The notes below the pieces were generated by a model. It did not search any database. It saw nothing but the letters and a program-made list of their open reading frames with translations, and was not told the origin of the DNA. From CADCWN01 sp046328475 (GTDB lineage: Bacteria > Chloroflexota > Chloroflexia > Thermomicrobiales > CADCWN01): a DNA stretch of 64,000 bases. Below, in pieces: positions 45,491 to 55,862 of this stretch. The stretch is taken from NCBI GenBank assembly GCA_046328475.1, contig JAXLWN010000030.1, forward strand, positions 1 to 64,000, written 5' to 3'. Made by a program: the position numbers and the translations under genes. Within the stretch, counting starts at the first letter, position 1; the number at the start of each line of letters is the position of its first letter.

Positions 45491-46693
45491 CTACTTCGTG
45501 AACGCGCCCCGCACGTCGAGCAACTGGCGACCCAGGTGCCCCAGCAGCACGTCGTTCGGCGCGGGGTTCTCGGGGTGGTACTCGAAGCGCATCCGTTCGA
45601 AATACTGCACGCGGTATTTCAGCCCGTTGGTCGGGCTGATCTCGTCGAACTCCTCCGAGATGGGGAAGCCGTAGATCGAGAGCCCGCCGCGCTGCTCCCA
45701 GTAGTCCCGGAAGCGCCCGCTCAGGTTGTGCCCGGTCTCGGCGAAGAAGCGCGCCCCGGCCTTTGCCGCGACCGGCGGGTCGGTCGGGTGGAACGCCTTG
45801 CCGAGGAAGCCGAGCAGGATTTCGTAGGCTGTCCCTGCCTTCTCCGGGTGGTGCTCGAAGCGCGCCCGCTCGAAGTATTGCACCGTGTAGGTCTTGCCGT
45901 CGTCCACGCTCTTTTCGCTGAACGGCTCGGTCAGCGGGTAGCCGAACTGCAAGAGCCCGCCATTGGCGTCCCAGTAGGTCTTGAACGGATTGGCGAGGCT
46001 GTGCCCGGTCTCGGTGAAGAAGCGCTTGCTGTCGGTGGAGGCGAACGACGCGATCGGATTGCGCACGCCCGCTGGCAGGGGCTGGGTGAAGTAGGCACCG
46101 CCCGGGCTCAGCCAGAGGAAGGTCACATCGACCCAATCGCTGCCGGTCATCTTCAGGTCGTCCCAGAAGAGGCCATCGGCGAGATCGATCCCGGCCGGGC
46201 TCTGGACATCGTAGCCCTTGTCGCTGATGCCGTTGTTGTAGTCATCGAAATACTGGGCGTTCGCGGCAGGCCAGCCGCGTGGCAAATCTTTGCCGGTTTG
46301 CCGCTTGTCGGGCGTGTCCCAGTAGTTATCCTTGATGTTCCACGGCCCCACATCCCAGACCGGCGCGACCGCGTAGCGACCCTTGTAATTGATCAAGACC
46401 TGCTTCTCGTAGCCATCCTTGCTCGACAGCGCCAGGCGCGACGGCAGCGCGACGAAGCGGTCGCGCTCGGTGATCTTGTGCCCGTTGGCGGTGGTGTAGC
46501 CGACGAGCCCCTCGCGGGTGGCGTACAGCCGGAAGGTGAGCGCGCCGGGGAAGGGGATTGTCGGGGGTTGCTGCGCCTGTTGCTTCGTCGGTAGACCTGC
46601 GGCGAGCGCCCCGAGCGGGTGTTGCAGGCCATAAGCAAGCGCGGGCAGGCCAATCCCGACCAACTTCAGCGCCTGTCGCCTGGGAAGTAGCAT
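45491..46693 (-). CDS. Exported protein with two LGFP-like repeats
   Basis: 400 residues. A twin-arginine-like signal (PRRQALKLVGIGLPALAYGL) is followed by a beta-rich domain (about 45-215: GLVGYTTANGHKITERDRFVALPS, PVWDVGPWNIKDNYWD), which resembles double-psi barrel/RlpA-like wall domains. Two repeats of about 80 residues come next: FFTETGHSLANPFKTYW...LLQFGYPLTEPF...YTVQYFERARFEHHPE...VLLGFLG and FFAETGHNLSGRFRDYW...LSIYGFPISEEF...YRVQYFERMRFEYHPE...VLLGHLG. These are common in Chloroflexota secreted proteins and are often annotated as LGFP-like. Likely cell-surface, function unknown. The ATG at 46693 has GAGGAG seven bases upstream. Confidence 0.78.
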   Translation of the reverse strand: MLLPRRQALKLVGIGLPALAYGLQHPLGALAAGLPTKQQAQQPPTIPFPGALTFRLYATREGLVGYTTANGHKITERDRFVALPSRLALSSKDGYEKQVLINYKGRYAVAPVWDVGPWNIKDNYWDTPDKRQTGKDLPRGWPAANAQYFDDYNNGISDKGYDVQSPAGIDLADGLFWDDLKMTGSDWVDVTFLWLSPGGAYFTQPLPAGVRNPIASFASTDSKRFFTETGHSLANPFKTYWDANGGLLQFGYPLTEPFSEKSVDDGKTYTVQYFERARFEHHPEKAGTAYEILLGFLGKAFHPTDPPVAAKAGARFFAETGHNLSGRFRDYWEQRGGLSIYGFPISEEFDEISPTNGLKYRVQYFERMRFEYHPENPAPNDVLLGHLGRQLLDVRGAFTK

Positions 46694-46970
46694 CGATCGG
46701 CTCCTCAACGGATTCGGTGCCGAGGACGTTACCCATTGCTCGTTCTGCGCGACTGATGAACTGGAAAAGCAGTTTACGTCAACAGAGTAGCATATGAGTC
46801 AAGCCCTGGCGTTCGTACCCCAGGAGTATGCCCAACGTGCGCGTATGGTCCCACCCCCCGCCGGTCCCGGTCCGCGCGAGACGTTCGGCCTACCACCGCA
46901 GCGGTACGGCCCGGGCGGGTGGGGGGATGTTCGGGCCAGGAGGGGACGAACTTTGGCTTCGTCGGGGCGA

Positions 46971-48170
46971 TCACTGGCGAGGCGCGCGGCGATTTGCTTC
47001 GCCTGCGGCCGGTAGGGCGGGTGCGGAGGTCATCGCGCCGCGAATCGCGCGGGCGATCCGTGGTGCGTCGCGCGCGATCTCGCGGAAGTTCCCGGAGATC
47101 GGGTTGCTGAAGCCGATGAAATAGATGCCGGGGGCTGCGGGGTGTGTTTGCTCGCCGTGGACGGCGGGCAAGCCCCGCGTGTCGAGCAGGCCGAGGTGCC
47201 CCACCAGCGGCTCAAGCGCGCGTTGATAGCCGGTGGCGAGCAGCACGACATCCACATCGATCCGTCCGCCACCGGCCAGGATCGCGCCGGTCGCGTCGAG
47301 GTCTTCGACGGCGGGCACGACCTTGATGCGCCCGGCCTTCAGCATGCGAACGAAGCCGACATCGAGGATCGGCGTGACGCCTGCTTCGAGGAAGTGCGAG
47401 TAGGTGTGGCGTGGCGGCCCTGGCATCCCGAAACGGCGCAGGTTGCCGCGCATGATCAGGTTGGTGAGCGCCATCGCCGGATCGACCAGGCGCGACGGCA
47501 GCGGGCGCAGCAGGATGCCGATCACCTGCGTCGGCATCCCAGCGAACGCGCGCGGCATGATCGACGGCGGGGTGCGGATGGCGATTGCTACTTCGACGCC
47601 GTACTCGGCGAGGTCCTGCGCGATCTCCGCGCCCGAATTGCCGCTGCCCACCACCAGCACCCGCTGGCCGCGAAATGGGTTCGGGTTGCGATAGTCGCGC
47701 GTGTGGACGATCTGGCCCGCGAAGCGCCCGTTGCGCGCCCACCTTGGGATGCGCGGCACGTTGTTGTAGCCTGTTGCTACCACGACCTGCTGCGCCACGC
47801 GCGGCCCGTCCGAGGTGCTGACGCGGAGCTTGCCATCCTGCCGATCGATCCGCTCGGCGGATACGCCGTGCTCGATCGCCAGATGATGATGCCGGGCATA
47901 GGCTTCGAGGTAGGCGACGACATCGTCGCGCCTGACCCAGCGGCCATATTCGGCGGGGATCGGCAGTCCGGGCAGGCCCGATTTTGCCCGCGAGGTGTGG
48001 AGGCGCAGGCGGTCGTAGAGGTAGCGCCAGGAGTCGCCCGTGCGCTCGTTGCGATCGAGGGCGCGGCAGGGGACGCCCGCCGCGCCGAGCGCCGCCGCCG
48101 CCGCGAGGCCCGCCGGACCGCCGCCGATCACGATGACTGGGCTGTCGTTGCCGGGTGTCGTGCTCATCAT
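46971..48170 (-). CDS. Flavin-containing monooxygenase (NAD(P)/FAD-dependent)
   Basis: 399 residues. FAD site VIVIGGGPAGLAAAAALGAAGVP, NADPH site VLVVGSGNSGAEIAQDLAEYG, the FMO/YUCCA linker VVVATGYNNVPRIPRWA and the late LLATGYQRALEPLVG with GIYFIGFSNPISGNFREIARDA are all present. It resembles YUCCA-type and putative flavoprotein monooxygenases (CzcO-like); the substrate could be an amine, a sulfide, or indole-pyruvate-like. The start overlaps nothing and lies 14 bases after the Nudix stop, so both are co-transcribed. Confidence 0.88.
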   Translation of the reverse strand: MMSTTPGNDSPVIVIGGGPAGLAAAAALGAAGVPCRALDRNERTGDSWRYLYDRLRLHTSRAKSGLPGLPIPAEYGRWVRRDDVVAYLEAYARHHHLAIEHGVSAERIDRQDGKLRVSTSDGPRVAQQVVVATGYNNVPRIPRWARNGRFAGQIVHTRDYRNPNPFRGQRVLVVGSGNSGAEIAQDLAEYGVEVAIAIRTPPSIMPRAFAGMPTQVIGILLRPLPSRLVDPAMALTNLIMRGNLRRFGMPGPPRHTYSHFLEAGVTPILDVGFVRMLKAGRIKVVPAVEDLDATGAILAGGGRIDVDVVLLATGYQRALEPLVGHLGLLDTRGLPAVHGEQTHPAAPGIYFIGFSNPISGNFREIARDAPRIARAIRGAMTSAPALPAAGEANRRAPRQ

Positions 48171-48184
48171 GCCGCCTCGTGGCG

Positions 48185-48865
<681 letters not shown>

Positions 48866-49082
48866 TCCGCCATCGGCACACTGGCCTCGCTGTCGCCCTC
48901 TCCACCGGCAATTCTAGTGCATGTTCGCGCCGTCGTGGCGGATCGCGCAATGCTGTGCCGAGGCGAACTGCGCGCGTTGTTCATGGTGTATCCTGCGTAT
49001 TGCCGCTGGTCGCGCGCCGCCATCGCCGCTATACTTTCGGAAGCCAAGTGAAGAAGCGAGTCAGCGGAGGCGGAGCGGGCGG

Positions 49083-49769
49083 ATGGAGCAGCGGGCGACG
49101 ATTCTGGAACTGCCGATCTTCCCCCTCGGGACGGTGCTCTTCCCGGGGATGCCCCTGCCCCTGCACATCTTCGAGGAGCGCTACAAGAAGATGATCGGGC
49201 GCTGTCTCGAAGGGGATCGCGCCTTCGGGGTCACGCTGCTCAAATCGGGACGCGAGGTCGGTGGCCCCGCCACCCCCTACGAGATCGGCACCATCGCCCG
49301 GATTGTCCGCGCCGTGAAGTTCGACGATGGTCGCTACGATCTGCGGACGCGCGGGGCCTCGCGCTATCACATCCTCGACAGCCAGTATGAATCGGGCGGT
49401 TATATCACCGCCCGCGTCGAGTTGCTGGACGAGGATGAGGATGATTTGACCCGACTCGCCGCGCTGCGCTCCACGGTTGAGGACCATTTCGAGCAATATT
49501 TCGCCGAACTCGCCGAGATCACCGGCACCAAACTCGATTCCCTCAGCCTTCCTGACGATCCGACTGCCACCTCCTACTTCGTCGCGCACTATCTCCCGGT
49601 GTATGCCTGGGAGAAGCAACGCCTGCTCGAAGCGACGTCGAGCGATACGCGCTTACAGGAGGAGTTGCGCCTGCTGCGCCGCGAGCGCGGCATGATCCGC
49701 GAATTCGGTGCCCTCCCGCCGATTTATCAAGTCGATGACAGCGTTAATCCGCGCCTCGCCCTGAACTGA
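49083..49769 (+). CDS. LON substrate-binding domain protein
   Basis: 228 residues of a stand-alone LON N-terminal (PUA-like) domain: LELPIFPLGTVLFPGMPLPLHIFEERYKKMIGRCLEGDRAFGVTLL, GTIARIVRAVKFDDGRYDLRTRG, then a helical part. No AAA or protease domain is encoded, as usual for this family (YcgK/lonrf-like). It probably recognises misfolded or specific proteins as an adaptor. The ATG at 49083 follows GGAGGCGGAGCGGGCGG, and a -10-like TATACT lies at 49030. It is divergent from the Nudix gene. Confidence 0.85.
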   Translation: MEQRATILELPIFPLGTVLFPGMPLPLHIFEERYKKMIGRCLEGDRAFGVTLLKSGREVGGPATPYEIGTIARIVRAVKFDDGRYDLRTRGASRYHILDSQYESGGYITARVELLDEDEDDLTRLAALRSTVEDHFEQYFAELAEITGTKLDSLSLPDDPTATSYFVAHYLPVYAWEKQRLLEATSSDTRLQEELRLLRRERGMIREFGALPPIYQVDDSVNPRLALN

Positions 49770-49950
49770 CGCGGAACCCGTGCGATTCCCAATTCGCACC
49801 CGCCCCACCGGACGGCGAAGTCCACCCCGCCGCAACCTTCCGGCAACCTCACTGCTGTACGCTCTGCATCAGGTCGCTCGCTGGCGTTGGCTCCGGGCCA
49901 CGCCTGCGCGACCGGTCGTCGATCGTCGCCCCGATCGCGCAGAGCACCCG

Positions 49951-50497
49951 ATGCGGATCGTGATCCTGACCTTGATCCTCTTTGCGCTGCTCCTCCCCGC
50001 CTGCGGGCCGAGGCGGTGGCACCGCCCGCTGTCTCGCTGCACCCGACCGCGTTGTTGCCGCGAGCGAGCGGCGTGGTGGGCTACACCGCGCGCCTGGGCA
50101 GATCACGCTGAACTGACCTGCGCGGCCTGTCGCCGCAACCGACCGTCGGTCTGCTGCCACGCGGGCGGTCTATGTCGTCTGGCTGGCCGACGCGGACCGG
50201 CGGTTGATGAACGCCGGAGCTTCGTGCCGACCCGGATGGTGCGGCGAGCGTGGGCTGTTCCTCGATCGATCCCGCCGGGCTGATCGTCGCCATTTCGCCG
50301 GTTTTGCCGATGTCGCCGCGCCGACCGCGCCAAAGAATACGGTCGCCCTTTCGGGGCAATTCCCGCGCGTCGCCGCCCGCCCCGCGAATGGCCTCAACTC
50401 GTACCTCGGCCCCGATTGGGCCGCGCCGGTCCTCCCCGCCGCCCTCGGCTTCACCCTCCTGCGCCAGGCCAGTCGGTCGCGCCGCGCCGCCCGCTGA
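49951..50497 (+). pseudogene. Lipoprotein with RskA-like domain, frameshifted
   Basis: A clear lipoprotein signal (MRIVILTLILFALLLPACG) begins at 49951. Later pieces in other frames read AVAPPAVSLHPTALLPRASGVVGYTARLG, AVYVVWLADADRRLMNAGA, GCSSIDPAGLIVAIS and FADVAAPTAPKNTVALSGQFP. The order strand-WLxDxxGxxxxAGxF-SxPxGLxVxxEPxxGSxxPTGxxV is that of the RskA anti-sigma-K ectodomain and related lipoproteins. At least three one-base breaks separate the parts. No sigma gene adjoins. Confidence 0.45.
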
Positions 50498-50582
50498 CCC
50501 CCGATCACCCTTGCATCGCGTACACTTGCTCGAACGAGTGGTCTGCCGCCAACAGCAAGGTTGGCGCTATCGGGAGGTCCCG

Positions 50583-51257
50583 ATGGTCACGATTCCGCAG
50601 CCAATTACCATGCTCGCCGACCGCGAACAGCGCATCGCGATGACGTACGATGAGTTTCTGGCGCGTGTTGATGAGACGGTCCACGCGGAGTGGGCGAACG
50701 AGGAGGCGATCATCTTTATGCCACCGGAGGATCGGCATCAGGCGCTCCTCGGTTTCCTCCATCTGCTGGTGGCTGGCTTTGTGGAGTTGCTGGATCTCGG
50801 GATCGTACGGATCGCGCCGTTCGAGATGCGCGCCCTGCCCGGTGGTCCCGCGCGCGAACCCGATCTCCTCTTCCTGGCCCGCGAGCACCTGAGCCGATTG
50901 ACGGATAAGGGACTCGTTGGCCCTGCGGATCTCGTCATCGAGATCATCTCCCCCAGCAGCGTCGGTCGGGATCGCGCCGACAAGTTTTACGAATATCAGG
51001 AAGCCCGCATCCGCGAGTACTGGCTGATCGATCCGCGCATCGGCAAGGAGCGGATCGATGTGTTCGTCCTGGGCGACGATGGCAAGTATCGGGCGGTACT
51101 GCCGGATGCTGAGGGTCGCTACCGTGCGCAGGTTCTGCCGGGGTTCTGGCTGAATCCTGGCTGGCTGTGGCAAGAGTCTCAGCCTTCGGCGCTGATCGCG
51201 CTGATGCAGATCATTCCCGACCGTTTGCAGGTGCGCCCGCTGGCGAGCGAGCAGTAA
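50583..51257 (+). CDS. Uma2 family endonuclease-like protein
   Basis: 224 residues. The catalytic pattern is intact: early Glu in HAEWANEEAIIFMPPEDRHQ, PDL in REPDLLFLAREHL, then LVIEIISPSSVGRDRADKFYEYQEARIREYWLID with the E-x-K and D-R-x-x-K equivalents. This is the full PD-(D/E)XK-like core of Uma2 (DUF820). The start follows GGGAGG at about 5 bases. Function in vivo is unknown; contrast with the altered paralogue at 13434-14009. Confidence 0.85.
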   Translation: MVTIPQPITMLADREQRIAMTYDEFLARVDETVHAEWANEEAIIFMPPEDRHQALLGFLHLLVAGFVELLDLGIVRIAPFEMRALPGGPAREPDLLFLAREHLSRLTDKGLVGPADLVIEIISPSSVGRDRADKFYEYQEARIREYWLIDPRIGKERIDVFVLGDDGKYRAVLPDAEGRYRAQVLPGFWLNPGWLWQESQPSALIALMQIIPDRLQVRPLASEQ

Positions 51258-51329
51258 CCTGCTGGGATGCAGTTGGTCGATGCTGCTATCTCGGGGAGGA
51301 TGTGAGAGGGATGTTCCCCACATGGGGGC

Positions 51330-52211
51330 GTGGGGGTAGGTGACACCGTGGTCGTGAGTTCCAATCGCAATGCCGCCAGGTCGCGGGCCGGGCGGCGCAA
51401 GCGGGCTGAAATTGTCCTGATTCGTGGTCTCGGCTGGCGTTTGCTGCGCGGGCGCTGGCTGGCGATTACCCTGGTGGTGCTGCTGGCGGCCGGGGTGATG
51501 GTGCGGCTTGGCTTCTGGCAGAAGTCGCGGCTGGATGGTCGCCGGGCGGCTAATGCCGCGATATCACGCCAGCTCGCGGCACCGATCCTCACGCTCGACG
51601 GCGCGGCGCTGGCGACCGTTGACCCGGCGTCGCTCATCTTCCGGCGCGTGCTCGTGCGCGGCACCTGGGACTACGACCATGAGGTCGAGTTGCGCTACCG
51701 CTCCTTCGACGGCCAGCCCGGCATCCACCTGCTGACGCCGCTGCGGATTGACGGCAGCGACCGCGCGATTTTGGTCGATCGCGGCTGGGTTCCGTTCGAT
51801 CAGGCCGGGCCGCAGGGCCGCACCCAATTCCGGCAGGGGGCGACCGGCGAGGTCGAGGGGCTGGTCTACGAGTCGATCCACCAGGATGGTGCGCCGACCA
51901 GCAGCGGGGGCGACCGGCTCGACGCCTTCAGCCAGGTCGATGTCGCCGCGATTGGGGCGCAGGAGGCGGTGCCGCTGGTGTCGTTCTGGGTCAGGCGGCT
52001 GCCGAGCGGCGACAATATCACCCCGCCGCGCGCCGAGGGTTTGCCCGACCTGAGCAACGGCACCCACCTCGCCTACATGATCCAGTGGTGGGCCTTCGCC
52101 GCCACGCTGCTGATCACCTACGTCATCTTCGCGAACCAGATGATGTGGCGCGAACAGAAGCGGCGCAAGGGTGGGGCAGGCGATGGCAAGCCCGGCGCTG
52201 CCAGCGCCTGA
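51330..52211 (+). CDS. SURF1 family cytochrome oxidase assembly protein
   Basis: About 293 residues. Two membrane helices bracket the protein: WLAITLVVLLAAGVMVRLGFWQ (about 44-65) and IQWWAFAATLLITYVIFAN (about 248-268). Between them are the SURF1 landmarks RRVLVRGTWDYDHEVELRYR, GQPGIHLLTPLRIDGSDRAILVDRGWVPFDQ and LPDLSNGTHLAYMIQWW (the NxHxxYAxQW-like signature). SURF1 delivers heme a during cytochrome c oxidase assembly. No cox gene is in the window. The start is uncertain: GTG at 51330 or a nearby downstream GTG; the true N-terminus probably begins shortly before the basic RAGRRKRAE stretch. Confidence 0.82.
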   Translation: MGVGDTVVVSSNRNAARSRAGRRKRAEIVLIRGLGWRLLRGRWLAITLVVLLAAGVMVRLGFWQKSRLDGRRAANAAISRQLAAPILTLDGAALATVDPASLIFRRVLVRGTWDYDHEVELRYRSFDGQPGIHLLTPLRIDGSDRAILVDRGWVPFDQAGPQGRTQFRQGATGEVEGLVYESIHQDGAPTSSGGDRLDAFSQVDVAAIGAQEAVPLVSFWVRRLPSGDNITPPRAEGLPDLSNGTHLAYMIQWWAFAATLLITYVIFANQMMWREQKRRKGGAGDGKPGAASA

Positions 52212-52241
52212 TCCGTCCTTCGTCGTTCGTACCGCGTACTT

Positions 52242-53956
52242 CTATCGTCCCGCCAGCGCCTTCTGCCAGGCGTAGACCGGCGGCACCTCGGTCAGCTCGG
52301 TCTCGGTCTGCACGTCGATGAAGGTGGGGCCGTCGCGGCGGACTGCCTCGCCGATGGCGTCCTCCAGCTCGTCCGGGTGGGTGACCGCGAGGCCGCGCAC
52401 GCCAAAGCCCTCGGCGATCCTGGCGTAGTCCACCTTGGTGAAATCGACGCCGAAGAAGCGGTCGTCGTAGTAGAGGTGCTGGAGCATCTTGATCCAGCCG
52501 TAGGTGCCGTTGTTGAAGTGGATGAGGGTCACCGGCAGCTTCAGGCGCCCGATGGTCTCCAGTTCGGTGCCGCTCATGCCGAACGAGCCGTCGCCGCAGA
52601 GGCAGACGACCGTCTCGTTCGGGCGGGCGATTTTCGCGCCGACAACTGCGGGGATCGCGTAGCCGAGGCCGCCGTGCGCGCGGGGGATGACGGTCGAGCG
52701 CCCCGGTCGGCGCAATTCGAAGGCCCCGGCGGTGAAGGGGGTCATCGTGCCGGGGTCGGCGACGATCACGCTCTGCTGCGGCAGGATGCGGTCGAGCGCC
52801 GCGAAGATGCGCTGCGGCTTGACCGGGTAGACCTCCGAGCGCGACTTCTGCTCGAACTCGTCCCAGAAGGGGGCCGCGCGCGTGACTAGCTCCTGCCGTT
52901 CCCAGCGCGAGCGCAATGGCGCGGCGGTCGGGACGCTCCGCTCGGCCCGCGCGTAGGCCGCGAGGTCGCCCAGGACGAGCTTCGCGTCGCCGCAGATCGC
53001 CACCTCGGCCGAGAGGTTGTTGCCGAGCTGGATCGGGTCGGCGTCAACCTGGAGGATGGTCTTGCCCGAGTCGAGGCCGGGGTTGGTCAGCGAGAGGGTG
53101 ATCAGCGAGTTGACGCGCGTGCCGACGTAGAGGATGGTGTCGGCCTCGGTGATGACGGCGTTGGCCTGGGGCTTGCCGCCGTTGCCGCCGATCACGCCGA
53201 TGCTCCAGGGGTGGTCCTCGGCGATCGCGCCTTTGCCGTTGATGCTGGTGCCGACCGGGATCTTGAGCAGCATCGCCAGCTCGGAGAGTTCCTCCCAGGC
53301 CTGGGAGATCACCGCGCCGCCGCCCGCGACGATCACCGGGCGCTCGGAGCGGGTCAGCAGGTCGTAGAGTCGCCGCGTCTCGCCTTCCGGGCCGCGCGTG
53401 CGGTGGGCGGGGAAGGTCTTGCAGGCCGCTTCGGCGGCGATGCGCGGGTTGGTCACCGACTCGGCGAGCACATCCTCCGGCATCACGATGTGGACCGCGC
53501 CCGGTCGCCCGGTGGTGGCGTGGCGGAAGGCGCGGCGGATGATGTCGGGGATCTTGTCGGCGCGCTTAATCGTGGTGCTCCACTTCGCCGCCGCGCGCAG
53601 CAATTCCTGCTGGTTGATCGCGGTCAGCGTCCCCTTGTCTTCGTCCGCGAGGGGATGTCGGAGGTGAAGCAGATCACCGGGATGGATGAGCCGTTCGCCT
53701 CGGCCACGCCGGGGACGATGTAGGTCGCGCCGCCGCCCGATGGTCCCTCGCAGATGCCCGGTTTGTTGCTCAGCCGCGCGTAGGCGTCGGCCATGAAGCC
53801 GGCCGAGCGCTCGTCGCGCGCCAGGATGTGCCGGATCTCGCCGCGCGCCGCGTGCAGCGCGTCGTAGAGCGGCATGGTGGTGTCCCCAGGCACCCCGAAG
53901 ATCACCTCAACGTCGTAGGCCTTCAGCATCTCTACCAGGACTGCCGCGCCGTTCAT
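52242..53956 (-). CDS. ThDP-dependent acetolactate synthase-like enzyme, one frameshift
   Basis: About 571 residues once one C is restored near 53648 (SDIPLADEDKGTLTAINQQ). Pyr domain with catalytic Glu in ARDERSAGFMADAYAR, central FAD/ADP-like domain, and PP domain with GDGSFGMSGTELETIGRLKLPVTLIHFNNGTYG (ThDP-Mg site). The N-terminus MNGAAVLVEMLKAYDVEVIFGVPGD is standard. Relatives include acetolactate synthase, oxalyl-CoA decarboxylase, sulfoacetaldehyde acetyltransferase and benzaldehyde lyase; no regulatory subunit or ilv gene is adjacent, so a catabolic role is as likely as valine synthesis. The ATG follows GGAGGGGCGG. Convergent with SURF1. Confidence 0.85.
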
Positions 53957-54029
53957 CCGCCCCTCCGCAGACGTAATCACGCCATTCTTCGCCGTGCTAG
54001 TATACTCGCGAGCGAATGGAGTGCCGTCA

Positions 54030-54569
54030 TTGGTCGCGACGCCGTCGCCAGCATTTGAGCTCCTCCCGAGCCACCAACTCGCCAGCGCGCAGCGCCGGGC
54101 GATTCTTGCGCTCTGTGAGGCGGTGTTCGCGGAGGATTTTTCGGCGCTCTTCGCACTGCTGCCCGAATCGGCGCATGTGCTGGTGTGGGCCGACCGCGCG
54201 CTGGTGGCGCACGCCTGCTGGGTGGAGCGGTGGCTGCGGCCGGAGGGATTGCCGCTCCTGCGCACGGCCTATGTCGAGGCGGTCGCGGTTCTCCCGGAGT
54301 GCCGGCGGCGCGGCTGGGGCACCCTGGCGATGCGACGCATCGGCGAGGCGATCGGCGGGTATGATCTTGGCGGGCTTGCCACTGGCAGCCCCAGTTTCTA
54401 TGCGCGGCTTGGCTGGGAGCAGTGGCGCGGCCCCACGGCGATTCGCATGGCCGACGGTCTGCTGCCGACCCCTGATGAGCGCCCGATGATTCTGCGGACC
54501 ACTCGCACCCCGCCGCTCGACCTCGATGGGCTGCTGACCGCCGAGTGGCGGCTGGGCGAACTCTGGTAG
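54030..54569 (+). CDS. GNAT family N-acetyltransferase
   Basis: 179 residues if TTG at 54030 is the start (GGAG eight bases upstream). The in-frame GTG at 53994 is an alternative, but a -10-like TATACT overlaps it (54001-54006). Fold markers: LLPESAHVLVWADRALVAHACWVERWLRP, then the acetyl-CoA loop VLPECRRRGWGTLAMRRIGEAIG and late GSPSFYARLGWEQWRGPT, where Tyr could act as general acid. Substrate unknown; the fold resembles aminoglycoside 2'-N-acetyltransferase-like proteins, but no resistance role is implied. Divergent from the ThDP enzyme. Confidence 0.78.
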   Translation: MVATPSPAFELLPSHQLASAQRRAILALCEAVFAEDFSALFALLPESAHVLVWADRALVAHACWVERWLRPEGLPLLRTAYVEAVAVLPECRRRGWGTLAMRRIGEAIGGYDLGGLATGSPSFYARLGWEQWRGPTAIRMADGLLPTPDERPMILRTTRTPPLDLDGLLTAEWRLGELW

Positions 54570-54575
54570 GGGGCG

Positions 54576-55685
54576 CTACTGCGCGATGAGGGCCAGCGAG
54601 GCTTCGCTCTCGGCGCGTTGGGGCAGGCGGCGCTCGTACCAGCGCCACGCCGCGAGTATGACGAGGGGCAGGAAGAAGGTGAGGGTGGCCCCCCAGGCGT
54701 AGCCGAGGGTTGCGGCGAAGAGCCACCATAGGTAACTCAGCGGCACGAGATAGATCACGCGCGGGTCGTCGAGGATGCCGAACGGGAGCATGCTCGTCAT
54801 GTAGGGGGAGGGGAGCGGGAAGCGGAAGAGCGCGAATGAGGCGACGATCGCCGCGCCGAGGTAGTGGCGCAGCAGGATCAGCGGCAGTGCGAGGAGTGCG
54901 AGCTGCCAATAGTACGGGTGTAGCGCGATTGCGTCGTATTGGCGCACCCCGGCGAGCCATTCCAGGGGCCAGGTCGGATCGAGCAGTAGCGTGGTGCCCC
55001 AGACTGCGGCGATGGCGCAGAGGGGCCGGAGGCGATCCTCGGTCAGGAATAGGAGCACCGCCACGAAGAGGAATCCTTGCGTCGGTTTGGTGAGTATCAG
55101 CGCGCAGGCGAGGCCGAGGAGCCAGGGGCGGCGTGCTCGCTGTGCCCAGAGCGCCAGGATTTGCGCGACGACGACGAACGCGGTGAATTGCTCCAGGCGG
55201 ATCGCGTCAAGCAGCGGCCAGTAGAGGATCAGCCAGGGGGAGGCACCGTAGAGCCGGAGCGCCAGCAAAATCGCGGCTGTGAGTAGCCCGATCCAGACGA
55301 CCGAGGCCAGTTGCGGCGAGAGCAGGCTCAGTGGCAGCACCAGGAGCACCGCCAGGAGGGGGTAGGCGTTGCCGGTGAGGAAGATGCCGTGGTGTTGATC
55401 CTTGAGCGGCGCGACATCGGCGAGGTGGTAGGCATTACCCCCTGCCAGCCAGGCTTTCGCGCCATAATAGAGCGGGTAGAGATCGTTGAGCCCGATCGGG
55501 GTGGTGCGGCCGTTACGCCAGAGCATCATCAGGGTAGTGCAGGCGAGGACTGCTGCCAGGAAGAGCGGGCTGAAGCGTTGCGCTGGTGGTAGCGCCGCAG
55601 GGTTGAGCAGGCTGTTGGCCCAGCGGATGACCAGGGGGTTGGCGGGGAGCCGCCGCCGTGGATTCCGTTGCGCCTCGATCCGCAT
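54576..55685 (-). CDS. GT87-like polyprenyl-phosphate mannosyltransferase
   Basis: 369 residues with about nine to ten hydrophobic helices. Near the N-terminus GLNDLYPLYYGAKAWLAGGNAYH carries the acidic pair expected of the catalytic loop in DUF2029/GT87 enzymes, which use lipid-linked sugars on the outer membrane face. Other signs are LLDAIRLEQFTAFVVVAQILALWA (GQ-like helix) and LTKPTQGFLFVAVLLFL (the KP loop). The ATG at 55685 follows GGGGAG; the frame extends upstream but only over the divergent SDR promoter and gene. It probably adds mannose or arabinose to an envelope glycolipid. Confidence 0.75.
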   Translation of the reverse strand: MRIEAQRNPRRRLPANPLVIRWANSLLNPAALPPAQRFSPLFLAAVLACTTLMMLWRNGRTTPIGLNDLYPLYYGAKAWLAGGNAYHLADVAPLKDQHHGIFLTGNAYPLLAVLLVLPLSLLSPQLASVVWIGLLTAAILLALRLYGASPWLILYWPLLDAIRLEQFTAFVVVAQILALWAQRARRPWLLGLACALILTKPTQGFLFVAVLLFLTEDRLRPLCAIAAVWGTTLLLDPTWPLEWLAGVRQYDAIALHPYYWQLALLALPLILLRHYLGAAIVASFALFRFPLPSPYMTSMLPFGILDDPRVIYLVPLSYLWWLFAATLGYAWGATLTFFLPLVILAAWRWYERRLPQRAESEASLALIAQ

Positions 55686-55862
55686 CAAGCTCCCCTGTCT
55701 CGGCCGCGCGTTCCATCGCTGATCATGCTGATTATGTAGTAACGGACGTGCGGGTTGGCAGCAATAGGGCATTGGTCCCGATCCGGCAAACGCGATCGGT
55801 TTGCGTCCCGAAGCGGCTACAATGCTGCGCGTAGGCGAAACGAGCGAGAAGGAGGACGGAAG

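Noticed and set aside
46794..47015. Small plus-strand gene between the LGFP-like and FMO genes
   Set aside because: No ribosome site; it overlaps the FMO 3' end in antisense and lacks a recognisable domain.
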